From NCBI RefSeq assembly GCF_030929505.1, contig NZ_JAVFVV010000018.1, forward strand, positions 1 through 64,000: a stretch of DNA of 64,000 bases. Reading direction: 5' to 3'. The DNA is from Mesorhizobium sp. LHD-90. Lineage in GTDB: Bacteria; Pseudomonadota; Alphaproteobacteria; Rhizobiales; Rhizobiaceae. The position numbers and the translations under genes were made by a program. The notes under the pieces were generated by a model. That model saw only the letters and a list, made by a program, of their open reading frames with translations, was not told where the DNA came from and made no database searches. Within the stretch, counting starts at the first letter, position 1; each line of letters begins with the position of its first letter. Positions 51,632 through 61,215 of this stretch are shown here, piece by piece.

Positions 51632-53046
51632 CGGCGGAGGCCAAAGCAGGCATCAGTCGGCGCGGCTGGCTGCTCTCCGGCGCGCCGCGTTCCCTCGCTT
51701 TTCGCGTCGTCGCCTTCTCGACCATCTGGGCGATCGTCACGCTGATCGTCATCTACACGGTGATCGCCGCGCTCTATCGCGAGACCAGCGAGCGCGGTTT
51801 CGACAGCCTGCTCTCGGCGCATCTGTTCAATCTCATCGGTTCGGTCGGCGTCTCCCAATCCGGCTTTCTCACCGGCTCGCCCGACCTCGGTGACCTGCGG
51901 TTTTCCGAGCCGCAATCGGGCTGGTACTGGGAAGTCGAGCCCGTTTCGGAGGGCCTCGGCGGGCGCTTGCGGTCACTATCCATGACGCGGTCCGTGCCCT
52001 CGCCGAGCATCGTGGAAGCGCCATTCAACGCCAGCTTCCAGCGCAACTACCTGACCGACGGCATCGGTGGCGAGGAACTGGAAGTCTTCGAGAGCGAGTT
52101 CGTTCTCGACGCGCAGAACCGCGTGGCGCGTTTTCGCGTCATGGGCAACCGCACGGAACTCGATGCCGAGATCGGTATCTTCGAATGGCGACTGTTCACC
52201 TATCTGTCGCTATTCGGCGTCGGCATGATCGCCATCAACGCCGTCGCCATCCTGTTCGGGTTGCGTCCGCTTGGCCGCGTGCGCGCGGCGCTGGCGCAGG
52301 TGCGCGAGGGCACCGCGCAACGGCTCGGCGGCACTTTTCCGACAGAAATCCAGCCGCTCGCCAACGAGACCAACGCGCTGATCGAGAACAACCGCCGCAT
52401 CGTCGAGCGCTCGCGCACCCAGGTGGGCAATCTGGCGCATTCGCTGAAGACGCCGCTGGCCGTGCTGCTCAACGAGGCGCGGGCGCTGGGCGGCGACCGG
52501 GGCAGGCTGATCGCCGACCAGGCGAGCGCCATGCAGAGCCAGCTTGAACACTACTTGCAACGTGCCCGCATCGCAGCGCAGCGCGACAGCGTCGTCTACC
52601 GCACGCCGGTGCGGCCGTTGCTCGAGCGCATGGTTCGGGTGATGGCCAAGCTCAACGCCGGCACGGCGATATCCTTCGCGCCGCCGGCCGAGGAGATGAT
52701 CTTCGCCGGCGAGCGTGAGGATCTGGAGGAAATCGTCGGCAATCTGCTCGACAATGCGATGAAATGGGCGAGGGCCCGGGTAGTGGTGTCGCTCGCGGCT
52801 GCGCCGCCGATCGACGAGCACGCCATGTTTTCGATCGTGATCGAGGACGACGGGCCGGGAATTCCGCCCGACAGGGCGCGCGAGGTGATGCAGCGCGGCA
52901 AGCGGCTGGACGAGACCAAGCCCGGCAGCGGGCTCGGTCTGTCAATCGTCTCAGATCTGGTCAACGAATATGGCGGCCGGATCAGCCTCGAACGCGCGGC
53001 GCTCGGTGGGCTGAGGGCGGTTGTACTGCTGCGACGCGTCGAGTAG
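51628..53046 (+). CDS. feuQ: Sensor histidine kinase FeuQ
   Basis: A 472-residue membrane kinase: first membrane segment about 25-48, a periplasmic sensor domain to about 185, second segment about 190-212, HAMP-like linker, phospho-acceptor H271 (NLAHSLKTPL) and an ATPase domain (NLLDNAMKWA, EDDGPGIP, GSGLGLSIV). The Asn/Ser after the histidine differs from the usual HELRTP, as in PhoQ-like kinases. It should phosphorylate FeuP and be restrained by the small exported protein encoded upstream. Confidence 0.88.
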   Translation: MTAEAKAGISRRGWLLSGAPRSLAFRVVAFSTIWAIVTLIVIYTVIAALYRETSERGFDSLLSAHLFNLIGSVGVSQSGFLTGSPDLGDLRFSEPQSGWYWEVEPVSEGLGGRLRSLSMTRSVPSPSIVEAPFNASFQRNYLTDGIGGEELEVFESEFVLDAQNRVARFRVMGNRTELDAEIGIFEWRLFTYLSLFGVGMIAINAVAILFGLRPLGRVRAALAQVREGTAQRLGGTFPTEIQPLANETNALIENNRRIVERSRTQVGNLAHSLKTPLAVLLNEARALGGDRGRLIADQASAMQSQLEHYLQRARIAAQRDSVVYRTPVRPLLERMVRVMAKLNAGTAISFAPPAEEMIFAGEREDLEEIVGNLLDNAMKWARARVVVSLAAAPPIDEHAMFSIVIEDDGPGIPPDRAREVMQRGKRLDETKPGSGLGLSIVSDLVNEYGGRISLERAALGGLRAVVLLRRVE

Positions 53047-53153
53047 ACAGGGCTGGGCCGGAATCGTGCGGCTGCGGCCAAATTTCGGTCAAACATCAAC
53101 AGTATCGCGGCGGTCCGTTTCCATGCCGCAGGCGGCCTCGATCGGTGGTGGAC

Positions 53154-53573
53154 ATGACGATTCGCTTGGCGCTGCTTGCCGCTCTGCTGGTTCTGGCCGG
53201 CTGCGGGACGACGTCGAGCCTCGGCGGCAAGCCGGGATCGACCGTCGATACGCCGACGGTTACAGGCGGCAAGGCGAGCATGGTCGACGGGCTGGTCACC
53301 GGCGATGCCGGAAAGGGCCTGAGCGCGGGCGACAGGCGCAAGGCGCTGGAGGCCGAATACAAGGCGCTCGAATATACCGGAAGCGGTCAGACGGTGACCT
53401 GGACAGGCGACCGGGACGGCCGGTCGGGAAGCGTGGTGCCGGCGCAGCCCTACCGGGTCGGATCGCAGGACTGCCGGCAGTATTCGCACACGATCGTGAT
53501 CGACGGCGCCACGAGGACGGCGCGCGGTACGGCCTGCCGCAATGCCGACGGAAGCTGGGCGACGCTGAGCTAG
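53154..53573 (+). CDS. Outer-membrane lipoprotein of the RT0821/Lpp0805 type
   Basis: A 139-residue lipoprotein: lipobox LAGC at residues 14-17 after a short signal, then a region with RKALEAEYKALEYT and a C-terminal surface-antigen-like domain (CRQYSHTIVIDG, RGTACRNADGSW). Similar 16-17 kDa lipoproteins occur in rickettsiae and other alphaproteobacteria. The function is unknown. It is encoded 107 bp after feuQ in the same direction. Confidence 0.82.
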   Translation: MTIRLALLAALLVLAGCGTTSSLGGKPGSTVDTPTVTGGKASMVDGLVTGDAGKGLSAGDRRKALEAEYKALEYTGSGQTVTWTGDRDGRSGSVVPAQPYRVGSQDCRQYSHTIVIDGATRTARGTACRNADGSWATLS

Positions 53574-53752
53574 ATTCCGCAGGTCGCTGCGCAATAACCC
53601 GGAACCCGTCGTTTTCGGCTCGGCCTGGCCTAAATCGCCAACACCAACCTGAATTTCGACGCATCACGATGGTTCGGAGTAGCAAGGCGGCAGTCAATCA
53701 GCCGCAGTGCCGGCGAATTGGCAGACCGCGTCGGGACGGATATTGAAGGCGC

Positions 53753-54889
53753 ATGCTATTCTGGATCGTCGCAGCGCTGCTGACACTGGCCGCCAGCCTG
53801 GCGGTGATGCTGCCGTTGAGCGTGAAGAACCGGCAGGCGGACATTGCCCGCGATCACGACATCGAGGTCTATCGCGACCAGCTAGGCGAACTGGACAAGG
53901 ACGCCGCGCGCGGGCTGATCGGGCCCGCCGAGGCCGAGGAAGCCCGCGCCGAGATCGGCCGTCGCATTCTCAAGCTGGCCGGAACGAAGGATGGCGGCGG
54001 TGCGGATAGGCCCGCGCGGCTGCCACGCGTGGTCGGCGCGGCCGCGGTGCTGGCCGTGCCGATCGTCGGCTGGGGTCTCTATGCCGAGCTTGGTTCGCCG
54101 CTGCTGCCCGGCCAGCCACTCAACGCTAGGCTTCAAGCCGATCCGGCCGAAAATACGATGGAGGAGCTGGTGGCGCGCGCCGAGGCGCATCTGTCCTCCA
54201 ACCCAGAGGACGGACGTGGCTGGGATGTGCTGGCGCCGATCTATCTGCGGACCGGCCGTTCGGAGGATTCGGCAGCGGCCTACCGCAACGCCATCAGATT
54301 GCTCGGCGGCAGCGCCGACAGGCTGGCGGGCCTCGGCGAGGCATTGTCCTATGGGGCCGGTGGGGTCGTGACGGCCGAGGCGCAAGATGCGTTCAAGCAG
54401 GCGCTTGCCGCCCAGCCCGATCATCCGAAATCGCGCTTTTACCTGGCGAGCGGGCTGGCTCAGGAGGGAAAGCTGCAGGAAGCCGCCGCCGCCTGGCAGG
54501 CCTTGCTTGGCGGCCTGCCAGCCGACAGTCCTTGGCGAGGCCCGGTGCAGGAGGCGATCACGGAGGCGAACCGCCGCAGCGCCGCCGTGCAAAAGCCCGC
54601 CGGGCCCGTCCCGACCCAGGAGGAGATGGACGCCGCCGCGTCGATGACGGCCGACGATCGCACCGCCATGATCGAGCAGATGGTGAGCGGCCTCGACGCA
54701 AAGCTGCGGGAGAACCCCAAGGACGTGGAAGGCTGGATGCGGCTGGTTCGTTCTTATGTCGTGCTTGGCAAGGCCGATCAGGCGCGCGAGGCTCTGGGAC
54801 GCGGACTGGCGGCGCTAGACAGCGGCAGCGAAGACGGCAAACGGCTGACTTCGCTGGCGGCCTCCCTCGGCCTGGCTTCGACGGAATGA
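53753..54889 (+). CDS. ccmI: Cytochrome c biogenesis protein CcmI (CycH)
   Basis: A 378-residue protein: an N-terminal membrane segment (residues 2-22), a cytoplasmic helical loop (VYRDQLGELDKDAARGLI), a second segment (about 95-115) and TPR-like repeats facing the periplasm. CcmI brings apocytochrome c to the haem ligation complex with CcmF and CcmH. It is first in a ccmI-ccmE-ccmF-ccmH operon; the later genes overlap or abut. This pathway would mature the cytochromes at 2065-3467. Confidence 0.92.
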   Translation: MLFWIVAALLTLAASLAVMLPLSVKNRQADIARDHDIEVYRDQLGELDKDAARGLIGPAEAEEARAEIGRRILKLAGTKDGGGADRPARLPRVVGAAAVLAVPIVGWGLYAELGSPLLPGQPLNARLQADPAENTMEELVARAEAHLSSNPEDGRGWDVLAPIYLRTGRSEDSAAAYRNAIRLLGGSADRLAGLGEALSYGAGGVVTAEAQDAFKQALAAQPDHPKSRFYLASGLAQEGKLQEAAAAWQALLGGLPADSPWRGPVQEAITEANRRSAAVQKPAGPVPTQEEMDAAASMTADDRTAMIEQMVSGLDAKLRENPKDVEGWMRLVRSYVVLGKADQAREALGRGLAALDSGSEDGKRLTSLAASLGLASTE

Positions 54890-54896
54890 GAATTTG

Positions 54897-55349
54897 ATGA
54901 CCCGCAAGCAGAAGAGACTGTCCGTTATCGCCGGCGCGCTGGCCTTCCTCGGCGCGGCGACAGCGCTCACCTTCTATGCGCTTGGGCAAAAGGCTTCATT
55001 CTTCTACATGCCGACGGAACTCCAGGCGGCTGTGCTGGAGCCCGGCCAGCGCATCCGCCTCGGGGGGCTGGTCGAAGCCGGCACGGTGAAGCGAGGGCAG
55101 GGCACGGAGATCTCCTTCGCCATCACCGACCAGGAGAAATCGGTGCCGGTCGCCTATGTGGGCATCCTGCCGGATCTGTTCCGCGAGGGACAGGGCGTGA
55201 TCGCCGAGGGCACGATGCGTGCAGACGGCGTGTTCGCCGCCGACAGCGTTCTCGCCAAGCATGACGAGAACTATATGCCCAAGGAAGTCGCCGACAGCCT
55301 GAAGGCAAAAGGCGTCTGGCAGGACGAGACCGCGAGGCCGGGATCATGA
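54897..55349 (+). CDS. ccmE: Haem chaperone CcmE (CycJ)
   Basis: A 150-residue membrane-anchored periplasmic protein. After one membrane segment (about 8-28) comes the OB-fold domain with haem-binding H122 and Y126 (LAKHDENYMP). It carries haem covalently to CcmF. The ATG at 54897 is preferred; an adjacent TTG would add one residue. It overlaps ccmF by 4 bp. Confidence 0.94.
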   Translation: MTRKQKRLSVIAGALAFLGAATALTFYALGQKASFFYMPTELQAAVLEPGQRIRLGGLVEAGTVKRGQGTEISFAITDQEKSVPVAYVGILPDLFREGQGVIAEGTMRADGVFAADSVLAKHDENYMPKEVADSLKAKGVWQDETARPGS

Positions 55350-57337
55350 TCGTCGAGACCGGCCATTTCGCATTGGTCCTGGCCTTGGCGCTGGCGCTGG
55401 TGCAGTCGCTCGTGCCGCTGGTCGGCGCCCGCACGAACGATGCGCGGCTGATGGCCACCGGTGGCCCCGTCGCCGTCGCCGGCTTCGCGCTGACCGGCAT
55501 CGCGTTTGCCGCGCTTGTGATGGCCTATGTCCAGTCGGATTTCTCCGTGGCCAATGTCTGGGAGAATTCGCATTCGGCGAAGCCGATGCTCTACAAGGTC
55601 ACCGGCACCTGGGGGAACCATGAAGGCTCCATGCTTTTGTGGGTGCTGATCCTGACCTTCTTTGGGGCGCTCGTCGCGGTGTTCGGCGGCAATCTGCCGG
55701 CGACGCTGCGCGCCAATGTGCTTTCCGTGCAGGGCTGGATCGGCGCTGCCTTCCTGCTGTTCGTGCTGACGACGTCCAATCCGTTCATCCGGCTTGAGCC
55801 CGCGCCTTTCGAAGGCCGCGACCTGAACCCGATCCTTCAGGATGTCGGGCTCGCCATCCATCCGCCGCTGCTTTACCTTGGTTATGTCGGCTTCTCGGTG
55901 TGCTTCTCCTTCGCCGTCGCGGCCTTGATCGACGGACGCATCGACGCCGCCTGGGCACGCTGGGTCCGCCCTTGGACGCTGGCCGCCTGGATGTTCTTGA
56001 CCGGCGGCATCGCGATGGGCTCGTACTGGGCCTATTACGAGCTGGGCTGGGGCGGCTTCTGGTTCTGGGATCCGGTCGAGAACGCCTCCTTCATGCCGTG
56101 GCTGGCTGGCACCGCGTTGCTGCATTCGGCGATCGTCATGGAAAAGCGCTCGGCCCTGAAGATCTGGACGATCCTGCTCGCCATCCTCACCTTCTCGCTG
56201 TCGCTGCTCGGCACCTTCCTTGTGCGCTCCGGCGTGCTGACCTCGGTACACGCCTTCGCCACCGACCCGACGCGCGGCGTTTTCATCCTCGCGATCCTGG
56301 TGCTGTTCATCGGCGGCTCGCTGGCGCTGTTTGCGCTGCGCGCTGGTAGTCTCACCGCCGGCGGCCTGTTCCATCCGATCTCGCGCGAGGGCGCGCTGGT
56401 CCTCAACAATCTGTTCCTGACCACGGCGGCGGCGACCGTGCTGGTCGGCACGCTTTATCCGCTCCTGGTCGAGGCGGTGACGGGCGACAAGATTTCCGTT
56501 GGCGCGCCGTTCTTCAACCTGACCTTCGGCCCGCTGATGCTGCCGCTGCTGCTGCTCATCCCGTTCGGGCCGCTGCTCGCCTGGAAGCGCGGCGATGTCT
56601 ACGCGGTGGCGCAGCGGCTGATGGCGGCATTCGGCGGCGCGCTTCTCGCGGTGCTGGCGACGTTGCTGCTGGCCGACGGCGCGTCGGTGTTCGCAGCGCT
56701 CGGCGTCGGCATCGGCGTCTGGATGATCCTCGGTGCGCTGACCGACCTTGTGCAGAAATCGGCGCTCGGAACCGTTCCTCTGGCGGTCGCGGCAAGACGG
56801 CTGGCCGGCCTGCCACGCTCGGTCCACGGCACCGCGCTGGCACATCTCGGCATGGGCGTGACGGTGCTGGGCATTGTCGCGACGCTGGCCTTCGAGGCCG
56901 AGCACATCACCATTATGAAGCCCGGCGAAAGCACCGCCATTGCCGGACGCACGCTGCGGTTCGAGGGCGTTTCGCCGGTGCAGGGGCCGAATTTTACCGA
57001 GACGAGGGCGAGCTTCGTGTTGCTCGGCGCAGGCGGCGGAAAGCTTGGCGAGGTCACTTCGGCCAAACGCGTCTACACGGCGCGGCAGATGCCGACGACC
57101 GAGGCGGGCATCCTGACGCTCGGTTTCAGCCAGCTTTACGTCTCGTTGGGCGACCCGACGCAGGATGGTGGCATCGTCGTGCGCATCTGGTGGAAGCCGC
57201 TGGTGACGCTGATCTGGCTTGGCGGGCTTGTCATGATGGTCGCGGCCGCCGTCTCGCTCACCGATCGCCGGCTTCGCGTCGGCGCCCCGGCGCGCCGGGC
57301 AAAAGCCGCTTCGAGCCCAGCGGGAGCCAAGGCTTGA
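55346..57337 (+). CDS. ccmF: Haem lyase subunit CcmF (CycK)
   Basis: A 663-residue inner-membrane protein with about 14-15 hydrophobic segments. The tryptophan-rich WWD-type motif ([19 protein letters not shown]) binds haem, and [13 protein letters not shown] is another conserved loop. It attaches haem to apocytochrome c with CcmH and CcmI. Its stop overlaps the ccmH start (TTGA). Confidence 0.95.
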   Translation: MIVETGHFALVLALALALVQSLVPLVGARTNDARLMATGGPVAVAGFALTGIAFAALVMAYVQSDFSVANVWENSHSAKPMLYKVTGTWGNHEGSMLLWVLILTFFGALVAVFGGNLPATLRANVLSVQGWIGAAFLLFVLTTSNPFIRLEPAPFEGRDLNPILQDVGLAIHPPLLYLGYVGFSVCFSFAVAALIDGRIDAAWARWVRPWTLAAWMFLTGGIAMGSYWAYYELGWGGFWFWDPVENASFMPWLAGTALLHSAIVMEKRSALKIWTILLAILTFSLSLLGTFLVRSGVLTSVHAFATDPTRGVFILAILVLFIGGSLALFALRAGSLTAGGLFHPISREGALVLNNLFLTTAAATVLVGTLYPLLVEAVTGDKISVGAPFFNLTFGPLMLPLLLLIPFGPLLAWKRGDVYAVAQRLMAAFGGALLAVLATLLLADGASVFAALGVGIGVWMILGALTDLVQKSALGTVPLAVAARRLAGLPRSVHGTALAHLGMGVTVLGIVATLAFEAEHITIMKPGESTAIAGRTLRFEGVSPVQGPNFTETRASFVLLGAGGGKLGEVTSAKRVYTARQMPTTEAGILTLGFSQLYVSLGDPTQDGGIVVRIWWKPLVTLIWLGGLVMMVAAAVSLTDRRLRVGAPARRAKAASSPAGAKA

Positions 57338-57813
57338 GACGGTTTTGCATCGCTGCCCTGTGGCTGGCACTGGTGCTCGGCGCCCCGGCGTGGGCGGTGC
57401 AGCCTGACGAAAGACTGGCCGATCCGGCGCTGGAGGCGCGGGCCAGGACGCTTTCGGCGGAACTGCGCTGCATGGTCTGCCAGAACCAGTCGATCGACGA
57501 TTCCGACGCGGAATTGGCGCATGATCTGCGGGTGCTGGTGCGCGAGCGGCTGGCGGCAGGTGACACGAATGAGCAGGTGCTCGACTTCGTGGTGGCGCGT
57601 TATGGCGAGTTCGTGCTGCTGAAGCCGCGCTTCAGCGCCCGTAACGCGTTGCTTTGGGGCACGCCGGTCGTGCTGCTGGTGGTCGGTGGCGTGGTCGCAT
57701 TGGTTGCAGCAAGGTCGCGGCGAAAAACGTCGACACGATTATCGGACGAGGAGAAGGCGGCATTGGACCGCATTCTCGCCGAGAGCGGGAGCGAGCGTCC
57801 GGGCAGCGTTTGA
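57334..57813 (+). CDS. ccmH: Cytochrome c maturation protein CcmH (CycL)
   Basis: A 159-residue protein: signal or anchor (about 1-22), a periplasmic thiol-reductase domain with [14 protein letters not shown], and a C-terminal membrane segment (about 108-128). The CxxC pair reduces the apocytochrome haem-binding cysteines. The start is TTG at 57334 inside the ccmF stop; the open frame continues upstream only as an overlap with ccmF. It ends the operon. Confidence 0.9.
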   Translation: MRRFCIAALWLALVLGAPAWAVQPDERLADPALEARARTLSAELRCMVCQNQSIDDSDAELAHDLRVLVRERLAAGDTNEQVLDFVVARYGEFVLLKPRFSARNALLWGTPVVLLVVGGVVALVAARSRRKTSTRLSDEEKAALDRILAESGSERPGSV

Positions 57814-57866
57814 CCTGGGCCCTCCCGCACGCCGGATTGCCAAGGCACCAACTGTCTTGGCGGCGA

Positions 57867-59066
57867 TCAATCCCCAGCCACGGTGCTCAACTCGAACACC
57901 CGCTGCTCCTGCGAAAACCCTTTCAGCGCGTGCCGGCCGAGATCGCTGACCATGTCCGCCGGAAGCATCGAGGCGACATCCGCCGAGCAGACCGCTTTCA
58001 CGCCTAGCAACTTGGCGATGCCTTCGAGGCGGCTGACATAGTTCACCGTCGGGCCGACGACGGTAAAATCCAGTCGGTCCCGGCTGCCGATATTGCCGTA
58101 GACGACCGGGCCGACATGCAGGGCTGCCACGAACGGTATGCCGGTAACGCTCGTGTCGCCAAAAGCCCGCACGACGCTGCGGGCGGCGCGCAGACAGGCG
58201 TCCAGGCGTCCTGAATCCCGCGCCGGAAAGACGGAAAGCACGCCGTCGCCGATGAATTTGAGCACGTCGCCACCTTCGGCGCGCACCGCATCGACCACCA
58301 CCTCGAAATAGGCTCCAAGGCGGTCGAGCAATGCATCGGGGGCGAGCCGCTCCGACAGGCCGGTGAAATTGCGCATGTCGGTCACCAGCACCGCGGCTTC
58401 CGCCTCGGTCATGTGGCCGCGCTGGAAGTTACCCTTGGCGACGCGTGCCGCGGGGCCGTTGCCGAGATAGACCTCCAGCAGGCTTTCCATCGAGTGGCGC
58501 ATCGCCGCGGGTTCCAGTGCGGCGGCAATGGCTGGCGCCAGGCCGTCGATCAGCGCGACTTCGCCAGCGGCGAAACCGCCGGGGCGGTCCGTGGTGAAGG
58601 CGCTGGCCTGAACCGAGCCGTCGCCATATTCCAGCGGGATCGCCAGATAGTCGGTGCTGCCGGCCGCAGCCTGTTCGAAGAGGACCGGATGATCGTGGCC
58701 TTCCATCAGGCTCTCCAACGACTGGTGAAAGAGAGTCCTGGTGACGATGACGTGCTCGAACGGGCTGCCGCGATAGGAATCGGTCGCGAGCATGCTGCGC
58801 GGCACGGTGTAGCTTTCCGCCCCGCCGTCGCGGGTCCAGATCACGCCCCATGCGCCTATCATCGGGTTGGCGACCCGTTGGCCGATACGCACACGCCACA
58901 GCGGCACGCCCGCCGCGACCAGGCGGTCGATCAGCCCGGCGACGATTTCCTTGGGCTGGCCGGCTTTGCGGGCTGGCCCGATCAGCCATGCTGTGATCTC
59001 GGCGACAAGCCGCGGGACATCCGTCGTTGCGGACGGTTCGTCCTTCGGATTTGGGGAATTTGACAT
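57867..59066 (-). CDS. Class III adenylate/guanylate cyclase domain protein
   Basis: A 399-residue soluble protein. Residues about 1-200 are a GAF-like sensory region without clear motifs. Residues about 220-385 are a class III cyclase: VLVTDMRNFTGLSERL (first metal aspartate), GGDVLKFIGDGVLSVFP (second metal aspartate) and FTVVGPTVNYVSRLEG. It should make cAMP, or possibly cGMP. Rhizobia have many such enzymes. It is convergent with ccmH. The first 9 bp upstream of the start adjoin a MITE-like element. Confidence 0.88.
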   Translation of the reverse strand: MSNSPNPKDEPSATTDVPRLVAEITAWLIGPARKAGQPKEIVAGLIDRLVAAGVPLWRVRIGQRVANPMIGAWGVIWTRDGGAESYTVPRSMLATDSYRGSPFEHVIVTRTLFHQSLESLMEGHDHPVLFEQAAAGSTDYLAIPLEYGDGSVQASAFTTDRPGGFAAGEVALIDGLAPAIAAALEPAAMRHSMESLLEVYLGNGPAARVAKGNFQRGHMTEAEAAVLVTDMRNFTGLSERLAPDALLDRLGAYFEVVVDAVRAEGGDVLKFIGDGVLSVFPARDSGRLDACLRAARSVVRAFGDTSVTGIPFVAALHVGPVVYGNIGSRDRLDFTVVGPTVNYVSRLEGIAKLLGVKAVCSADVASMLPADMVSDLGRHALKGFSQEQRVFELSTVAGD

Positions 59067-59074
59067 GCGCGCAA

Positions 59075-59351
59075 CTTAGAGCAATGTCCGACCAGATTGC
59101 ATCATTCTGTTTCTCGTTTGGCGAGGCGATCCGGCAGGAGGGTTGCGAAGGTCGATGGGGTTCCATCGGCCGAGCGAGCCGAGGCACCGGGCGTCCGCCA
59201 AACGGAAACCCGAAGGGCCGGGCTGGTTTGGGCCAAATCCTTCGGGCTTCGTCTCGACCGTACCGCCGGTACGTCCATTCGACGAAGCCCTCGACCTTGG
59301 CCCAAACCGTCGCCGGCAGAATGATGCAATCTGGTCGGACATTGCTCTAAG
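59075..59351. mobile_element. MITE-like element with perfect 35-bp terminal inverted repeats
   Basis: Arms 59075-59109 and 59317-59351 are exact reverse complements. A TA dinucleotide lies just inside each end (CTTAGAGC...GCTCTAAG), as for elements duplicating TA on insertion. Within, a second inverted repeat (59225-59253 with 59281-59308) surrounds TACCGCCGGTA. No coding capacity for a transposase exists. It occupies most of the 468-bp gap between the divergent cyclase and degP genes. Confidence 0.75.
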
Positions 59352-59534
59352 CCGGGGCATGGCCAAGGAAAAGTGGCGGGCGCAACCGGTTTTTGCCGCG
59401 AAACTGCCGTACGGTCGCCGCCAACATTACCCAAATTTCATTCGCCGGAAATGACGCCGTAATGTGGCGGATCCTATTTCTGTCAGCACTGGATGCCGCC
59501 CAAGACGCATCCTGCAGAAGAGGAAATAGAAGCC

Positions 59535-61067
59535 ATGAGCAACACCCCCGTTTCGCGGACCCGCGCGCGCCTGCTGGCCGCCGCCGCCTCCATCGCAATC
59601 GCCGGCGCGATCGGTCTTGGCGCCGTCACCACCGGCACCGCACCCGTTCTTGCCGAAGCCGTGCGCGTCCAGTCGCCGCAGGTTCCGAGCTTTGCCGACG
59701 TCGTCGACAAGGTTTCGCCGGCCGTTGTCAGCGTCCAGGTCAAGGCCAAGATCGAACCTGCGTCCGACCGCGGCGACGGCGCCGACATGTTTCAGGGCCA
59801 TGGCTTCGACCAGCTTCCCGACGGCCATCCGCTGAAGCGCTTCTTCCGTGAGTTCCGCGGCGACGGCGATCGCGATGGCCGCTGGCATCAGCGCCGCGGC
59901 GACCGTCCGGAGCGCCCGCGTCCGGTCTCCCAGGGCTCCGGCTTCTTCATCTCCGAGGACGGCTATCTGGTCACCAACAACCACGTCGTCGAGGGCGGCT
60001 CGGCCTTCACCGTTGTCATGGACAATGGCGACGAACTGGACGCCAAGCTGATCGGCGCTGATCCGCGCACCGACCTGGCCGTGCTCAAGGTCGATGACAG
60101 CCGCAAGTTCACCTATGTCGACTTCGCCGATGACACCAAGGTTCGCGTCGGCGACTGGGTCGTGGCCGTGGGCAATCCGTTTGGCCTCGGCGGTACCGTG
60201 ACCTCCGGCATCGTCTCGGCCCGTGGCCGCGACATCGGCGCCGGCCCCTATGACGACTTCCTGCAGATCGACGCGGCGGTCAACCGCGGTAATTCCGGCG
60301 GGCCGGCCTTCAATCTGAGCGGCGAGGTCGTCGGCATCAACACCGCGATCTTCTCGCCGTCGGGCGGCAATGTCGGCATCGCCTTCGCCATTCCGGCTTC
60401 GACGGCCAGGGAAGTGGTGCAGGATCTGATGAAGGACGGCAGCGTGTCGCGCGGCTGGCTCGGCGTCGAGATCCAGCCGGTCAGCAAGGATATCGCCGAT
60501 TCGATCGGCCTGCAGGACGCCAAGGGCGCGATCGTCTCCCAGGCGCAGGACGGCGGCCCCGCGCTGAAGGCCGGCATCAAGGCTGGCGACGTCATCACCG
60601 CCGTCGATGGCAAGGAGGTCGGTTCGCCGCGCGAACTGGCCCGTGCGATCGGCGCCATCCAGCCCGGCAAGTCGGTGGAAGTTACCGTCTGGCGCAACGG
60701 CAAGTCCGAGGCGATGAACCTCGAGCTCGGCACGCTGCCCGGCGCAGACAAGCAGGCCTCGAATGATGAGGACAGCAAGCAGCAGGCCGAGCCTTCCTCG
60801 CTGGCAGATCTCGGCCTGACCGTCACGCCGTCCGAAGACGGCAAGGGCCTGGTCGTCACCGATGTCGATCCCGACAGCGACGCCGCCGACCGCGGCATCC
60901 AGCCCGGCGACGTCATCGTGTCGATCAACTCGCGCGACGTGACGGGCGCCAAGGACGTGACCACCGCGATGAGCGACGCCGAGAAGGCGGGCCGCAAGGC
61001 GGTGCTCGTCCAGATCACCCGCGACGACAACAGCCGCTTCGTGGCTCTGCCCATCGGCCGCGGCTGA
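59535..61067 (+). CDS. degP: Periplasmic serine protease/chaperone DegP (Do family)
   Basis: A 510-residue HtrA protease. A signal peptide (about 1-36, ending VLAEA) precedes the trypsin-like domain with H150 (VTNNHVV), D180 (RTDLAVLK) and S254 (RGNSGGP), then two PDZ domains (about 320-400 and 430-505). It degrades or refolds misfolded periplasmic proteins. GAGGA precedes the ATG. An acidic/His-rich insert (about 82-128) sits before the catalytic core, as in other rhizobial DegP proteins. Confidence 0.94.
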   Translation: MSNTPVSRTRARLLAAAASIAIAGAIGLGAVTTGTAPVLAEAVRVQSPQVPSFADVVDKVSPAVVSVQVKAKIEPASDRGDGADMFQGHGFDQLPDGHPLKRFFREFRGDGDRDGRWHQRRGDRPERPRPVSQGSGFFISEDGYLVTNNHVVEGGSAFTVVMDNGDELDAKLIGADPRTDLAVLKVDDSRKFTYVDFADDTKVRVGDWVVAVGNPFGLGGTVTSGIVSARGRDIGAGPYDDFLQIDAAVNRGNSGGPAFNLSGEVVGINTAIFSPSGGNVGIAFAIPASTAREVVQDLMKDGSVSRGWLGVEIQPVSKDIADSIGLQDAKGAIVSQAQDGGPALKAGIKAGDVITAVDGKEVGSPRELARAIGAIQPGKSVEVTVWRNGKSEAMNLELGTLPGADKQASNDEDSKQQAEPSSLADLGLTVTPSEDGKGLVVTDVDPDSDAADRGIQPGDVIVSINSRDVTGAKDVTTAMSDAEKAGRKAVLVQITRDDNSRFVALPIGRG

Positions 61068-61162
61068 TCGACTCGACGTCCCGGCGCCCTGCTGAACATC
61101 CCCGAGCGGGCGCTGCGGGACTTGGGCCGGTCCCGTTTGTCAGTCCTCGAAGGGCCGGTTCG

Positions 61163-61192
61163 GCGGCGGCAGCTCCCATCGGCTGCCGCCGC
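61163..61192 (+). terminator. Stable hairpin between degP and the response regulator gene
   Basis: Eleven-base arms GCGGCGGCAGC (61163-61173) and GCTGCCGCCGC (61182-61192) pair perfectly around an 8-base loop. No T tract follows. It may partly terminate degP transcripts or stabilise them while allowing read-through into the two-component genes 24 bp further on. Confidence 0.5.
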
Positions 61193-61215
61193 ACCCTTGA
61201 GGAAGGTAAAACCCC

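Noticed and set aside
59097-59366. Nearly identical short open frames on both strands within the cyclase-degP gap
   Set aside because: They result from the perfect inverted repeats of the MITE-like element and do not represent genes.
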